A stretch of DNA of 64,000 bases from Proteobacteria bacterium ST_bin12. Its GTDB lineage: Bacteria; Pseudomonadota; Gammaproteobacteria; Burkholderiales; Methylophilaceae. A program made the position numbers and the translations under genes. Below are positions 42,714 to 51,605 of the stretch, in pieces. The notes under the pieces are model-generated. The model was given only the letters and a program-made list of their open reading frames with translations, made no database searches and had not been told where the DNA came from. The stretch spans positions 341,108 through 405,107 of the forward strand of contig MSXP01000005.1 in assembly GCA_002083635.1 (NCBI GenBank), given 5' to 3'. The first letter of the stretch is position 1, and each line of letters starts with the position of its first letter.

Positions 42714-43031
42714 ATGCAAAAATTTAGCGATGTATTACTCACTTTAGACAGCGTTGATGACGTGAAAAGGATTGAGCTATTTTTTGAAGATGGCACGCCT
42801 GCTGGTGTCATTGAGAACAAGCCAGGCAGCCAAGGCTCAGTCAAAGTATTTAATCACTTATACAAAATGTTTGGTGGCATTACGCTAGACGCGGCAGTAG
42901 AGGGATTAGCTTTATTTGCAGAGCACACCGAAGATGCTGAAAACTGCCCCGGAAAGCACCCTAATGTGGATCGATTATTGAATGTGCTAGAAAACGAAGA
43001 ACCACTCAACGTGACGATTATTACGCAATAA
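42714..43031 (+). CDS. DUF2322 protein
   Basis: This 105-residue soluble protein is of unknown function. Its conserved parts are GVIENKPGSQGSVKVFNHLY and ALFAEHTEDAENCPGKHPNV with DRLL, which match the DUF2322 family. GGGA lies 8 nt before the ATG. It lies after coq7 and converges with the VOC gene. No enzyme motif is seen. Confidence 0.75.
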   Translation: MQKFSDVLLTLDSVDDVKRIELFFEDGTPAGVIENKPGSQGSVKVFNHLYKMFGGITLDAAVEGLALFAEHTEDAENCPGKHPNVDRLLNVLENEEPLNVTIITQ

Positions 43032-43038
43032 AATTCTC

Positions 43039-43440
43039 TTACATTTTGCCCGATATGGGCGGATGATAAATCAGCTCTAACAAATGCCCTACGCTGTCTA
43101 AACAATAAAATCCACGTGAGCCATCTCTGTGTGTTTTTGGTGCTTCAGTAATTTTGACACTATTCGCCACAAAATACGCATGCCAATTATCGACATCTTG
43201 CGGTGTTTTGAGCACAAATCCAATATGATCCAAACGCTGCTGCGCTTGTGGCACATAATCCACGCGATGCAATGCAAACACATCACCATCATTGGTTAAG
43301 TACACGTTATCTGCATCTGGCTGCCATTCAATTTTCATGCCCATCAGCTGCGTATAAAACTCCACGGCCGTTTCAAGCTCTTTCACAAACAAAGCCACAT
43401 GGCGTATGCCTAACATACCTGCTGGTTGAGGTTTTTGCAT
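43039..43440 (-). CDS. VOC-family (glyoxalase/dioxygenase fold) protein
   Basis: This 133-residue protein has a single VOC module. The N-terminal MLGIRHVALFVKELETAVEF carries the first metal His, and other candidates lie in DHIGFVLKT and GHLLELIYHP. Without a second module or context the substrate cannot be assigned; glyoxalase I, fosfomycin-resistance-like and dioxygenase relatives share this pattern. The start is 3 bp after the OsmC-family stop, so the two are cotranscribed. Confidence 0.8.
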   Translation of the reverse strand: MQKPQPAGMLGIRHVALFVKELETAVEFYTQLMGMKIEWQPDADNVYLTNDGDVFALHRVDYVPQAQQRLDHIGFVLKTPQDVDNWHAYFVANSVKITEAPKTHRDGSRGFYCLDSVGHLLELIYHPPISGKM

Positions 43441-43443
43441 GCT

Positions 43444-43863
43444 CTACGCTACCGACTTAACCACATAATCGTGGGTAATTTCTACCGATTTGGCTAACAT
43501 AATCGATGCTGAGCAATATTTTTCGGCCGATAGCTTCACTGCGCGCTCAACTTGAGTTTCATTTAAATTATCGCCAGTAATCACAAAATGCACATGAATT
43601 TTAGTAAACACTTTTGGCACTTCATCCGCGCGCGTTGCATCAATTTCTGCCACACAATCCACAATCGGCTGACGCGCTTTTTTTAAGATAGTCACCACAT
43701 CAAAAGAAGTACACGCGCCCATGCCAATCAATAGCATTTCCATGGGGCGCATGCCAATATTGCGGCCACCGTTTTCTGGCGCACCATCTAACACAACCGC
43801 ATGCCCAGTCTCAGATTCACCCACGAAACTGACATCTTCAACCCATTTAATTCTTACTTTCAC
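43444..43863 (-). CDS. OsmC/YhfA-family peroxiredoxin-like protein
   Basis: This 139-residue OsmC-fold protein has the two reactive cysteines in their usual places: MGACTSFDVV (about residue 51) and EKYCSASIML (about 117). Members reduce organic hydroperoxides with dihydrolipoamide or have related thiol chemistry; YhfA-type proteins are less well characterised. It is the promoter-proximal gene before the VOC gene. Confidence 0.85.
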   Translation of the reverse strand: MKVRIKWVEDVSFVGESETGHAVVLDGAPENGGRNIGMRPMEMLLIGMGACTSFDVVTILKKARQPIVDCVAEIDATRADEVPKVFTKIHVHFVITGDNLNETQVERAVKLSAEKYCSASIMLAKSVEITHDYVVKSVA

Positions 43864-43918
43864 GATTTATTCCTACTTTACTTTTAAACGTTACTAACTT
43901 AAAAATTATCAGTTTCTA

Positions 43919-44007
43919 AGCCAAACAAGGCGCAAGGTCGAAAAAGCGTGCGCAGCATACAAGCAGTATGTAAGCGCGATTTTTCGACCTTGCAACACCG
44001 TATGGCG
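43919..44007. repeat. nested hairpin repeat, copy 1 (TAC-N5-GTA family)
   Basis: This intergenic element has three nested arm pairs: GCCA/TGGC at the edges, the main arms GCAAGGTCGAAAAA (43932-43945) and TTTTTCGACCTTGC (43980-43993), and the centre CATAC-N5-GTATG (43956-43970). Two other elements in the window have the same plan with other arm sequences. Confidence 0.7.
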
Positions 44008-44022
44008 ACGAAAATGATGATT

Positions 44023-44499
44023 TTATTTAACGTCTAGGAGCTCTACGTCAAATATAAGTGTGGCATTCGGCGGAATCGCACCACCTGCACCGCGTGCGCC
44101 ATAACCCATTTCAGATGGAATAATTAAGGTGCGTTTACCACCAATTTTCATGCCAGCAAATCCCTCATCCCAGCCTTGAATCACTTGGCCACCGCCCAAA
44201 AAGAAATTAAATGGCTGTTTTCTATCTAGGCTGCTATCAAACTTTTTGCCTTTTTTGCCTTCTGCCGCTTCATCGTATAACCAGCCTGTGTAATGCACGG
44301 TAACATTAAAACCCGGCTCTGCCTCGCGGCCTGTGCCTACTTGTGTGTCAATTTTTTGTAATTCGGTAATGGTTGCAGTCATTGCTGTTTTTTCCTGTGG
44401 TGGTGAATTAGATTCGGCTTGGCAGCCTGATATTGTGATTAATAATAATGTTAATGTACTTATATAAAATCTTTTGCTAATCAATTTTTGCTCCCTCAT
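44023..44499 (-). CDS. FKBP-type peptidyl-prolyl isomerase lipoprotein
   Basis: The protein has 158 residues. A lipoprotein signal with ISGC (Cys26) is followed by a single FKBP domain. The domain shows FNVTVHYTGWLY, FDSSLDRKQPFNFFLG, QVIQGWDEGFAGMKIGGKR and IPPNATLIFDVELLDV, all standard for an active isomerase. It is probably a periplasmic fold catalyst tethered to the membrane. A hairpin repeat lies just after its stop. Confidence 0.9.
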   Translation of the reverse strand: MREQKLISKRFYISTLTLLLITISGCQAESNSPPQEKTAMTATITELQKIDTQVGTGREAEPGFNVTVHYTGWLYDEAAEGKKGKKFDSSLDRKQPFNFFLGGGQVIQGWDEGFAGMKIGGKRTLIIPSEMGYGARGAGGAIPPNATLIFDVELLDVK

Positions 44500-44574
44500 T
44501 TACAAACCAACATCATACTTTAATTTAGTTTTGATTCATCACCTGCACATTTAAAGACCATAAAAAAAGGCGAT

Positions 44575-44604
44575 GGTTTTCACCATCGCCTTTTAAACTT
44601 AAAT
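44575..44604 (-). terminator. terminator of the VPLPA gene at 44.6 kb
   Basis: A 13-bp stem (AAAAGGCGATGGT / ACCATCGCCTTTT) with a 4-nt loop is followed on the minus strand by a T run of seven. Confidence 0.9.
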
Positions 44605-44610
44605 ACTGAA

Positions 44611-45162
44611 TTAATGCATTTTACGACGCAAACCCATTAAACCAATTAATACTGAACCAAATAACCAACCTGCTGCTGGCAATGGAACTGCATTTACACC
44701 ACCTGTATAAGTACGATAGTTACTTAAACCATTGGTTAAATTGGTCAAAGTAAAACCTGTGATAGGTGTGCTAAATTGAAAAAACAATTCATTAGAACCA
44801 TAATGAAGAGCTAGATAATTAAAAGCAGCTAATCCACTAATAGTAAACAAATCTGAACCCTGTCCTTCGTTTTGAGTAGTAATATTAGCCTGTTGTAAAA
44901 GATTTAAATCAAAATCTAAATCAAACACTTGTTCCATATAATTACCAATATCTTCTGCAGCTTGAGGAGCCACGTTATCAGATGAAAAACATGTTACTAG
45001 TGGTGATGGATTAATAAACGTTTGATTATTAACATCAGTAAAATTAAAAATTGTGACTTTATTTTGTTGAACACGCGTAGCGTCGTTACAAGTTGTCGCA
45101 GAAGATACAGCACTAAAACCAAGTAGCGCAATACCGAGTAATATATTTACAAATTTCATCAT
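44611..45162 (-). CDS. exported VPLPA-CTERM protein
   Basis: The protein has 183 residues. A signal peptide (about 1-22, ending SSAT) is followed by a domain without recognised family. The classical sorting signal is AVPLPAAGWLFGSVLIGLMG and the basic end LRRKMH. Two cysteines (TTCNDAT and VTCFSSD) may form a disulfide. AGGGGA precedes the tandem ATGATG starts. The C-terminal signal closely resembles that of the protein at 33.5 kb, so both are probably processed by the same exosortase-like enzyme. Confidence 0.8.
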   Translation of the reverse strand: MMKFVNILLGIALLGFSAVSSATTCNDATRVQQNKVTIFNFTDVNNQTFINPSPLVTCFSSDNVAPQAAEDIGNYMEQVFDLDFDLNLLQQANITTQNEGQGSDLFTISGLAAFNYLALHYGSNELFFQFSTPITGFTLTNLTNGLSNYRTYTGGVNAVPLPAAGWLFGSVLIGLMGLRRKMH

Positions 45163-45272
45163 TATTCCCCTATTTATGTAGCAAATAGGTTTTACAAGTA
45201 TATATTATGGCTGTTTGAATAACTATTCAATAGCCCAAATGGGTGTATCACTTAAAGTAAATTCTAGAATAA

Positions 45273-46703
45273 TTAACCGTTAACTTGACTGTAAACCCAT
45301 TCAATCAAGGCGTCTTGCGCGGTTTTACTGCTTGCTGATTTGTTGTGGTTAACCATCATAACAATAGCATGGCGTTTATTTTGTGCATCCAATACGTAGC
45401 CTGCAATCGCGCTCACGCCATCTAACGAGCCTGTTTTTAAATGTATGCGGCTGGCACTTAAACTGGTTTTTAGGCGCTTTGCGGTGGTGCCATCTAAACC
45501 TAATATAGGTAATGATGCGATTAATTCTGGCATGATTGGGCTGTAGTAAGCGCTTACTAACATTCGACCTAAATGCGCGCTATTCATGCGTTCTATGCGC
45601 GATAATCCAGAGCCGTTTTCAATCACTAATTCTTGCGCGTCTATATTTTTTGATTGTAGCCATCGCTGAACGGCTAATGCACCTTTAGCTTGCGTTGCCG
45701 GCACGCCTTGCTTTTTTGCGCCTAAGGTCAGCAATAATTGTCGCGCGGTGAGATTATTGCTCCACTTATTCATATCCCGTATGACGTAGCCCAGCGGCTC
45801 GGATACGTGCTCAATCACTTTTGTTGAATCTTTGGCTAGTGGCTGAATTTTTAGATTGCCGTTAAAAACGCCGCCTAGCTCGCGCCACAGTTTTTTAAAG
45901 GTATAAAACGCATATTGTTCATCATTTAATACGCTTAACTCTAAATAACGCTCGCCACAATCAGGTGAAAGCATGCCTTCAAATGTCACAGTAGCGCCAT
46001 TGGTTTTAGGTTGAACCGTATAGTCAAAACGGCTACGCCAATCGCCGCAAGGCGTTTGACTTAACTGTATTTTATTCACGATTTCTATTTCACTTAACTC
46101 AAACTCTTGGTTTATATTCACAAGCTTATCTGTTACGCTAAATCTAAAACTGGTATGTCGACCGTTAACCAAAAACGCACTTGGCTGTGCGTTATAAGCT
46201 CGCCAAACTTCACTATCAAACGCTAGATTTGCGGGATTTTCGGCAAAAAAACTTTTATCAATAATCAAATCACCTTTAATTTCTTGAATGCCCGCTTGTT
46301 GCAATCGCATTAACAATCGCCAAAACTCTTGCGCTTTAAAACTGGGGTCGCCATAGCCTTTGATGATGAGATTGCCATTTAACACACCATCTTTCACTTC
46401 ACCATCGCGATATACTTCTGTTTTCCAGCGATAAGCAGGCGTTAATAAATCCAGCGCCGCATTGGTTGTTACTAGCTTCATCACGCTGGCTGGGTTAAGG
46501 CTTTGATCGGCGTTATGGCTGATTAATGGCGTGGATGAATCTACCGCTTGCACATATACAGCGACATTAGCCTGCGGAATACCTGCTTTTTTGAGTGCAT
46601 CCGCCACCATAATCGGTAGCTCTGCGAAAGCATTTGTGCTGACTAATAGACTCATCAGCATACTTAACATCAAAAAACTGAGGAAAATCTTAGTTTTTTT
46701 CAT
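45273..46703 (-). CDS. dacB: D-alanyl-D-alanine carboxypeptidase/endopeptidase (PBP4 type)
   Basis: This 476-residue S13 penicillin-binding protein has a signal peptide (about 1-27), the active-site SxxK in PASVMKLVTT (Ser73, Lys76), SNN in MNKWSNNLTARQ and KTG in IHLKTGSLDGVSAI. It removes or cleaves peptidoglycan peptide cross-links in the periplasm. Length and insertion domains are normal for PBP4. The start overlaps bioA by 4 nt (ATGA), so the two share a transcript although the pathways differ. Confidence 0.94.
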   Translation of the reverse strand: MKKTKIFLSFLMLSMLMSLLVSTNAFAELPIMVADALKKAGIPQANVAVYVQAVDSSTPLISHNADQSLNPASVMKLVTTNAALDLLTPAYRWKTEVYRDGEVKDGVLNGNLIIKGYGDPSFKAQEFWRLLMRLQQAGIQEIKGDLIIDKSFFAENPANLAFDSEVWRAYNAQPSAFLVNGRHTSFRFSVTDKLVNINQEFELSEIEIVNKIQLSQTPCGDWRSRFDYTVQPKTNGATVTFEGMLSPDCGERYLELSVLNDEQYAFYTFKKLWRELGGVFNGNLKIQPLAKDSTKVIEHVSEPLGYVIRDMNKWSNNLTARQLLLTLGAKKQGVPATQAKGALAVQRWLQSKNIDAQELVIENGSGLSRIERMNSAHLGRMLVSAYYSPIMPELIASLPILGLDGTTAKRLKTSLSASRIHLKTGSLDGVSAIAGYVLDAQNKRHAIVMMVNHNKSASSKTAQDALIEWVYSQVNG

Positions 46704-48061
46704 ATCACCTTTTGCAACACTTTAACGGTAGCCGCAATCATCAAATCAATCTCTGATTCTGTGATGGTATACGGTGGCATAAAATAAATAGTGTTGCCAA
46801 TGGGGCGAATCAGCAGGCCATTGCTTAATGCGGCGGCATAACAATCTTTAGCGAAATGTGGATTTTGCGTGACCACATCAAATGCCGATATCATGCCTTG
46901 ATGTCGTAAATTTTTGATTGGAAAGTGAGTAAGTGCTTGCATTTTTGCTTGAATATAAGCAGTTTTGACTTTGTTAGATTCTATGACATTATCCGATTCG
47001 AATATCGCCAACGTGGCCAGCGCGGCGCTACACGCTAGCGGGTTGCCTGTGTAGCTATGGCTATGCAAAAAACCACGCGCGGTGCTGTCATCATAAAACG
47101 CTTGGTAGATTTCATCTTTAGTTAACACGCAAGATAAGGGCAAATAGCCGCCAGTAATGCCTTTGGATAAACAGATAAAATCGGGGCGGCAATCTTGTTT
47201 TTTGGTGCAGCTTTCAAATGTACAAGCGGCATCACAATCGTTATAACTGGCAAATAAGCTGCCGGTACGACCAAAACCAACCGCAATTTCATCTGCAATT
47301 AAATGCACATTATATTGTGTGCAAATTTTGCGCGCACACTGTAAATAGATAGGGTGGTACATGCCCATGCCTGCTGCGCATTGCACTAGCGGCTCAATAA
47401 TAAACGCGGCTAGCTGCGCATGGTGCGCGCTGACATATTCTTCTAAAGCATCCGCACAGCGCAGCGCAAAATCTTCCGCACTTTCGCCTACTTCGGCCAG
47501 CCTAAAATCTGGGCTTGGCATTTGTGCCGATTGCATCAATAGCGGCGCATAAGTATCTTTAAAAATCGCCACGTCGGTAACGCCCAGCGCGCCAAGCGTT
47601 TCGCCGTGATAACTATTTTGCAAGCTAATAAATTGGGTCTTTTGTGGCTTACCGCTATTGCGCCAATAATGAAAGCTCATTTTCAGTGCAATTTCAGTGG
47701 CACTTGCGCCGTCTGACGCATAAAACGCATGCCCTAAACCTGTTAACTTAGCGAGTTTTTCTGACAGCTCAATCACAGGCGCATGCGTAAAACCAGCCAG
47801 CATGACATGCTCAAGCGTATCCAATTGTTGCTTAATGGCATCCTTTATGCGCGGGTTGTTATGCCCAAATAGATTCACCCACCAACTACTAACCGCATCC
47901 AAATAACGATTGCCATCGGTATCCACTAACCAAATACCATCGCCTTTTTGAATAGGGATTAAGGGGAAATTTTCGTGCTGTTTCATCTGTGTGCAGGGGT
48001 GCCATACAGATTTTAAGCTACGCGTTAATATTGATTGACTGTCTGACATATTAAAAAACAT
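46700..48061 (-). CDS. bioA: adenosylmethionine-8-amino-7-oxononanoate aminotransferase
   Basis: This is a 453-residue class III PLP aminotransferase. The opening HPCTQMKQHENFPLIPI, the SSWWVNLFGHNNPRI segment and the PLP lysine in CLSKGITGGYLPLS are the BioA signature. It converts KAPA to DAPA with SAM as amino donor in biotin synthesis. Other bio genes are not nearby. The start codon follows pldA by 16 bp on the same strand, and the stop overlaps dacB. Confidence 0.96.
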   Translation of the reverse strand: MFFNMSDSQSILTRSLKSVWHPCTQMKQHENFPLIPIQKGDGIWLVDTDGNRYLDAVSSWWVNLFGHNNPRIKDAIKQQLDTLEHVMLAGFTHAPVIELSEKLAKLTGLGHAFYASDGASATEIALKMSFHYWRNSGKPQKTQFISLQNSYHGETLGALGVTDVAIFKDTYAPLLMQSAQMPSPDFRLAEVGESAEDFALRCADALEEYVSAHHAQLAAFIIEPLVQCAAGMGMYHPIYLQCARKICTQYNVHLIADEIAVGFGRTGSLFASYNDCDAACTFESCTKKQDCRPDFICLSKGITGGYLPLSCVLTKDEIYQAFYDDSTARGFLHSHSYTGNPLACSAALATLAIFESDNVIESNKVKTAYIQAKMQALTHFPIKNLRHQGMISAFDVVTQNPHFAKDCYAAALSNGLLIRPIGNTIYFMPPYTITESEIDLMIAATVKVLQKVI

Positions 48062-48076
48062 TGATGCACAGCATTT

Positions 48077-49246
48077 TTATTCGCCTAATGAAATACCAAA
48101 ACCCAGCACATTTTGCACATGATTATAATCAAGCAGTGTTTCACCATAGCCTGTAGATGCCATCAAATGTAGCTTGATATAAGGATTATTAAACACGCGC
48201 TGTTGTACGCTCAGTTGTGCAAAGCCTTTGTTATCGCTTCTTAAATTATTGCGCAATAGCACTGATACTGCCGTTTTACGGCTTTCAGTTTCCCAGCGTA
48301 CCGTCATATCGCCATAACCTAAAAATTTCTCAATATCAGGGTTATCGTCTTCTCTATCATTTTCTGGTATGCGCCACCAAGGGCGCACCAGTAAAGAAAT
48401 TCTGTCAGTCAGCTCAAATCCGCCCTCTAAATATAGTCGATTCCAGCTTCTTGAAAGCGGATTATCGCGACCATTTGATTGATGCACCAGTCCCAAATTC
48501 AGCATTCTGGGGATGTAATCTTTTTTTACGCCATTTACTTCATTATCAATACCCAAAGACAGAATCAATTCTGGTTCGTAATTGTTTTCACGTAACGGCC
48601 TAGACGCATTGGCATTGAAAATTTGCCAGTAAGATTGTTGTGTGTAAGCGCCCCATAAGCGCGAACTGGTGACATAAGGCAAATCTCGAATCAGCGGAAT
48701 GTTGTTCAATAATTCTGATTTCAAGCTTACTTGAAATTTAATATCGTTAGCGTGTAAATTACGGTCACTTGTATTAAGTCGGCTGGGGCTTTGTGGAGTG
48801 TTGTTAACCTTATTTGTATTGGTTACTAGTAAATAATTTGATTTATACGTTTCAAAATCGCTAATATCCCAATCGCCCTCTGAAGTTAATCGCCACTTTC
48901 TCTCTAAAAAGCTCAAATCGGCATTGGGGTTTTTTACAGCAGCAGCACCTACTTTTGCGGGTATTTTTTCGGTTAAGTGCTCAGCCGTCAATTTTTCACT
49001 GGCATGTATATCTGCTGCGGTATTTTCTGTGACGGTTTCAATCGCTGGCGTGCTAATACTATCAAAGCAAGCAAGCCGCTTTTTAGATTCAAATTGTGAG
49101 GGATAAGTGGTTTTGCAGTGGTACATGGCTTGCTCAACCGTTAATACCTCATTGGCTTGTAGGCAATTCGATTGCAGCAATAATCCTATTACGCTTAAGC
49201 CAGCCCCGCGTAAAACACTATGTAAAACATTTTTTCGTTGGTGCAT
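48077..49246 (-). CDS. pldA: outer-membrane phospholipase A
   Basis: The protein has 389 residues. A signal peptide (about 1-31, ending LQA) is followed by a linker region of about 100 residues and a C-terminal beta-barrel of the OMPLA family. The catalytic signature LGLVHQSNGRDNPLSRSWNR shows the His and Ser of the His-Ser-Asn triad. The enzyme hydrolyses phospholipids in the outer membrane when its asymmetry is disturbed, with calcium and dimerisation. The N-terminal linker is longer than in E. coli PldA. Confidence 0.9.
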   Translation of the reverse strand: MHQRKNVLHSVLRGAGLSVIGLLLQSNCLQANEVLTVEQAMYHCKTTYPSQFESKKRLACFDSISTPAIETVTENTAADIHASEKLTAEHLTEKIPAKVGAAAVKNPNADLSFLERKWRLTSEGDWDISDFETYKSNYLLVTNTNKVNNTPQSPSRLNTSDRNLHANDIKFQVSLKSELLNNIPLIRDLPYVTSSRLWGAYTQQSYWQIFNANASRPLRENNYEPELILSLGIDNEVNGVKKDYIPRMLNLGLVHQSNGRDNPLSRSWNRLYLEGGFELTDRISLLVRPWWRIPENDREDDNPDIEKFLGYGDMTVRWETESRKTAVSVLLRNNLRSDNKGFAQLSVQQRVFNNPYIKLHLMASTGYGETLLDYNHVQNVLGFGISLGE

Positions 49247-49300
49247 TAATCTTCCTTATTCACTGCTTTTTTTAAATTGGGTGCTTTTAAATAAGGCGCG

Positions 49301-50359
49301 CTAGGGCGCAGGATTAGTATAACGTAAGTGAATCGCATCAATTTCTTTTAAAATTTCAGCATTAAGTGGCTTGCCGTAAGCCTGTATATTCTCTTGCAAT
49401 TGCGCCATACTGGTTGCGCCAATAATCGTGCTGCTGACACACCAACGATGATACACAAAACTCAGCGCGAGCTCTGCCGGCGTAAAGCCATTTTGCATGG
49501 CTAATTGCGCATAAGCCGCACTGGCAAGCGCAACATTCGGTTTGGTGTATCGCTGCGCATAACCTAAAAATAGCGTAACACGGCCTACTGTGTTTGGATT
49601 AGCCAGATATTTTCCAGTTAAATGCCCAAATGCCAATGGCGAATAAGCCAATAAGCTCAAGTTTTCACGATACAAAATCTCAGACAGTCCAAAATCGATA
49701 CTACGATTCATTAAGTGATAGCTATTTTGCAAAGTGGCAATGTGCGGCAAATGATATTGTTTGGCGATACGCAAAAATTCCATCACGCCCCACGGTTGCT
49801 CGTTGCTTAAGCCAATCGCGCGAATTTTTCCCTCTTGCACCAGCTCACTAAGCGCTTCTAATTGCTGATGAATGCTTTCAAAATGTTTCTGTTGACCATC
49901 TGCATCTAATTCATTATTTGGGTCGAATTGATATTGCCCAAATATCGGCACATTACGTTCTGGCCAATGAATTTGGTATAAATCCAGATAATCAGTCTGC
50001 AAACGCTTGAGCGAATCATGCAATGCGCTGCGAATCGTTTTGCGGTTTAGCGAAAAATCATTGTTGCGTATCCAACTTAACCCTCTGCCAGGCCCAGAAA
50101 TTTTGCTGCCTATAATCACTTTATCGCGCTGCTGATTTTTGAGCCAAGGCCCAATAATGGTTTCGGTGCGGGTAAAGGTTTCTGCCTTTGGCGGCACGGG
50201 GTACATTTCTGCGGTATCAATAAAGTTAATGCCACTGGCAAGTGCAAAATCCAACTGTTCATGCGCTTCTGCCTGCGTGTTCTGGTCGCCAAACGTCATG
50301 GTACCCAAACAAATTTTGGATACATTCAAATCACTTTGGCCTAACTGCACATATTCCAT
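49301..50359 (-). CDS. aldo/keto reductase (Tas-like)
   Basis: This 352-residue TIM-barrel oxidoreductase has the catalytic Tyr in FIDTAEMYPVPP, Lys in KVIIGSKISGPG and His in YQIHWPERNVP. The extended length and the FGQYQFDP segment match the Tas subgroup of NADP(H)-dependent aldo-keto reductases. The physiological substrate is unknown. It precedes pldA on the same strand with a 54-bp gap. Confidence 0.88.
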   Translation of the reverse strand: MEYVQLGQSDLNVSKICLGTMTFGDQNTQAEAHEQLDFALASGINFIDTAEMYPVPPKAETFTRTETIIGPWLKNQQRDKVIIGSKISGPGRGLSWIRNNDFSLNRKTIRSALHDSLKRLQTDYLDLYQIHWPERNVPIFGQYQFDPNNELDADGQQKHFESIHQQLEALSELVQEGKIRAIGLSNEQPWGVMEFLRIAKQYHLPHIATLQNSYHLMNRSIDFGLSEILYRENLSLLAYSPLAFGHLTGKYLANPNTVGRVTLFLGYAQRYTKPNVALASAAYAQLAMQNGFTPAELALSFVYHRWCVSSTIIGATSMAQLQENIQAYGKPLNAEILKEIDAIHLRYTNPAP

Positions 50360-50376
50360 AAATTAAACAAGCTCCA

Positions 50377-50952
50377 TTAATGCAGTATCTTTTTTTCATC
50401 TACCTGAATAGTAATCGGGCTTTGCACTGGCGCAACCGCTGTTGCATTAATCGCCCAACCCGCCTCTTTTGTGGCCAGTTGCAACATATTACACATAGCT
50501 AAAGTGAGCTCTGGGTTTAAGTTGATGCGCACCGAAATGCCCTCTAAACAAGGCAACTCCAAACTGGGCTGTTGATTGCCAGCACGAATTAGTAAAGCAT
50601 TTACCGCCAACATTGCGCCATCATTGCGCACCTCTGGGCGAGGCTGATATTCGGTTTTAAAATCCATTTTCTGCAAAGCATCAGCTGCTTGCATTTCTTG
50701 TTTAAATTGCTCCACGGCTTTCTCTGGTGGCGTTTCTGCTTGAATGGAATCTGCCGTTGGCAAGTGCGCCTCGCCTGTCAGCAATGTCCACAATAATTGC
50801 GTAATACGGCTGGTTAACCAAACCAATAGTTCAGTGTTATCACTAAGCCCAACGCGAAAAAGCAGACGGTCTTGCTCGGCGTTGTAGCCCAAATTAATTT
50901 GCTGTATGGCTGCCACTTGCTGATGCGCAATTGGCTCTGTTTTTGATGTCAA
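50377..50952 (-). CDS. hypothetical protein
   Basis: I do not recognise this 191-residue soluble protein. The beginning has AAIQQINLGYNAEQDRLLFR and VWLTSRITQLLWTLL, a pattern of a small beta-sandwich plus helix, and the second half is predicted beta-rich (QPSLELPCLEGISVRINL). No signal peptide, membrane span or catalytic motif is visible. It lies 17 bp upstream of the aldo-keto reductase gene and is divergent from groES. Confidence 0.6.
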   Translation of the reverse strand: MTSKTEPIAHQQVAAIQQINLGYNAEQDRLLFRVGLSDNTELLVWLTSRITQLLWTLLTGEAHLPTADSIQAETPPEKAVEQFKQEMQAADALQKMDFKTEYQPRPEVRNDGAMLAVNALLIRAGNQQPSLELPCLEGISVRINLNPELTLAMCNMLQLATKEAGWAINATAVAPVQSPITIQVDEKKILH

Positions 50953-50995
50953 AATAATCTTTCTAAAATTTTTTTATACTTAATGCATAAAAACG

Positions 50996-51024
50996 CTTGA
51001 AAAAAACAAACCTAATCGCAATAT
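50996..51024 (+). promoter_or_regulatory. sigma32-like promoter of groESL
   Basis: CTTGAAA (50996-51002) and CGCAATAT (51017-51024) are separated by 14 bp and match the heat-shock consensus CTTGAAA-N(11-16)-CCCCATNT reasonably well. A second, sigma70-like site (TTGCCT at 51060-51065, N18, TATACT at 51084-51089) lies nearer the gene. Confidence 0.55.
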
Positions 51025-51050
51025 TAGCAATCAAGGCATGCGAGTGCTAA
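51024..51050 (+). promoter_or_regulatory. CIRCE operator (HrcA site)
   Basis: TTAGCAATC-N9-GAGTGCTAA differs at one position from the CIRCE consensus TTAGCACTC-N9-GAGTGCTAA. It lies between the sigma32-like and sigma70-like promoters of groES, so HrcA repression and heat-shock activation are probably combined. Confidence 0.9.
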
Positions 51051-51131
51051 AATATTGCATTGCCTATGCAATTTTATCAACTTTATACTTTGTTCACATG
51101 AAACAAAAGCATAACCATTAGGAGAAATTGA

Positions 51132-51419
51132 ATGAAAATTCGTCCATTACACGATCGCGTGATTGTAAAACGCTCTGAAGAAGAACGCACAACAGCATCT
51201 GGCATTGTCATCCCTGATTCTGCCACAGAAAAACCAGATCAAGGTGTAGTGCAAGCAGTGGGTAACGGTAAACGTGATGACAGCGGCAAAATCAATGCAT
51301 TAGACGTTAAAGTTGGCGACAAAGTTTTATTCGGCAAATACGCTGGCCAAACCGTAAAAGTTGACGGCGAAGAGCTGCTAGTGATGCGCGAAGAAGACAT
51401 CATGGCGATTGTTGAATAG
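51132..51419 (+). CDS. groES: co-chaperonin GroES
   Basis: This is a 95-residue GroES of standard length. It begins MKIRPLHDRVIVKRSEEERT, and a mobile-loop region (TASGIVIPDSATEKPDQG) is present. It caps the GroEL ring. AGGAG lies 7 nt before the ATG. The gene is preceded by a CIRCE operator and followed, after an unusually long 186-bp spacer with a nested hairpin, by groEL. Confidence 0.98.
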   Translation: MKIRPLHDRVIVKRSEEERTTASGIVIPDSATEKPDQGVVQAVGNGKRDDSGKINALDVKVGDKVLFGKYAGQTVKVDGEELLVMREEDIMAIVE

Positions 51420-51465
51420 TTTAGTATTTAATTAAATATTTTTATTTATTAATTTTTAATAGTAA

Positions 51466-51588
51466 GCAAAACATCCGAGCGATTGAATAAGTAGGCGCAG
51501 AAAAGCTTAAAAGCCGGAGTTTACAAATAGTAAATGAGGATTTTTAAGCTTTGAATGCAACACCCTTATTCAGAGCGAAATGTTTTGC
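51466..51588. repeat. nested hairpin repeat, copy 2, in the groES-groEL spacer
   Basis: Four nested arm pairs are visible: GCAAAACAT/ATGTTTTGC (51466-51474, 51580-51588), TGAATAAG/CTTATTCA (51484-51491, 51565-51572), AAAGCTTAAAA/TTTTAAGCTTT (51502-51512, 51542-51552) and TTTAC-N5-GTAAA (51520-51534). The element ends 5 nt before the groEL ribosome-binding site AGGAG (51594-51598). Confidence 0.75.
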
Positions 51589-51605
51589 CACAATAGGAGA
51601 TAAAC

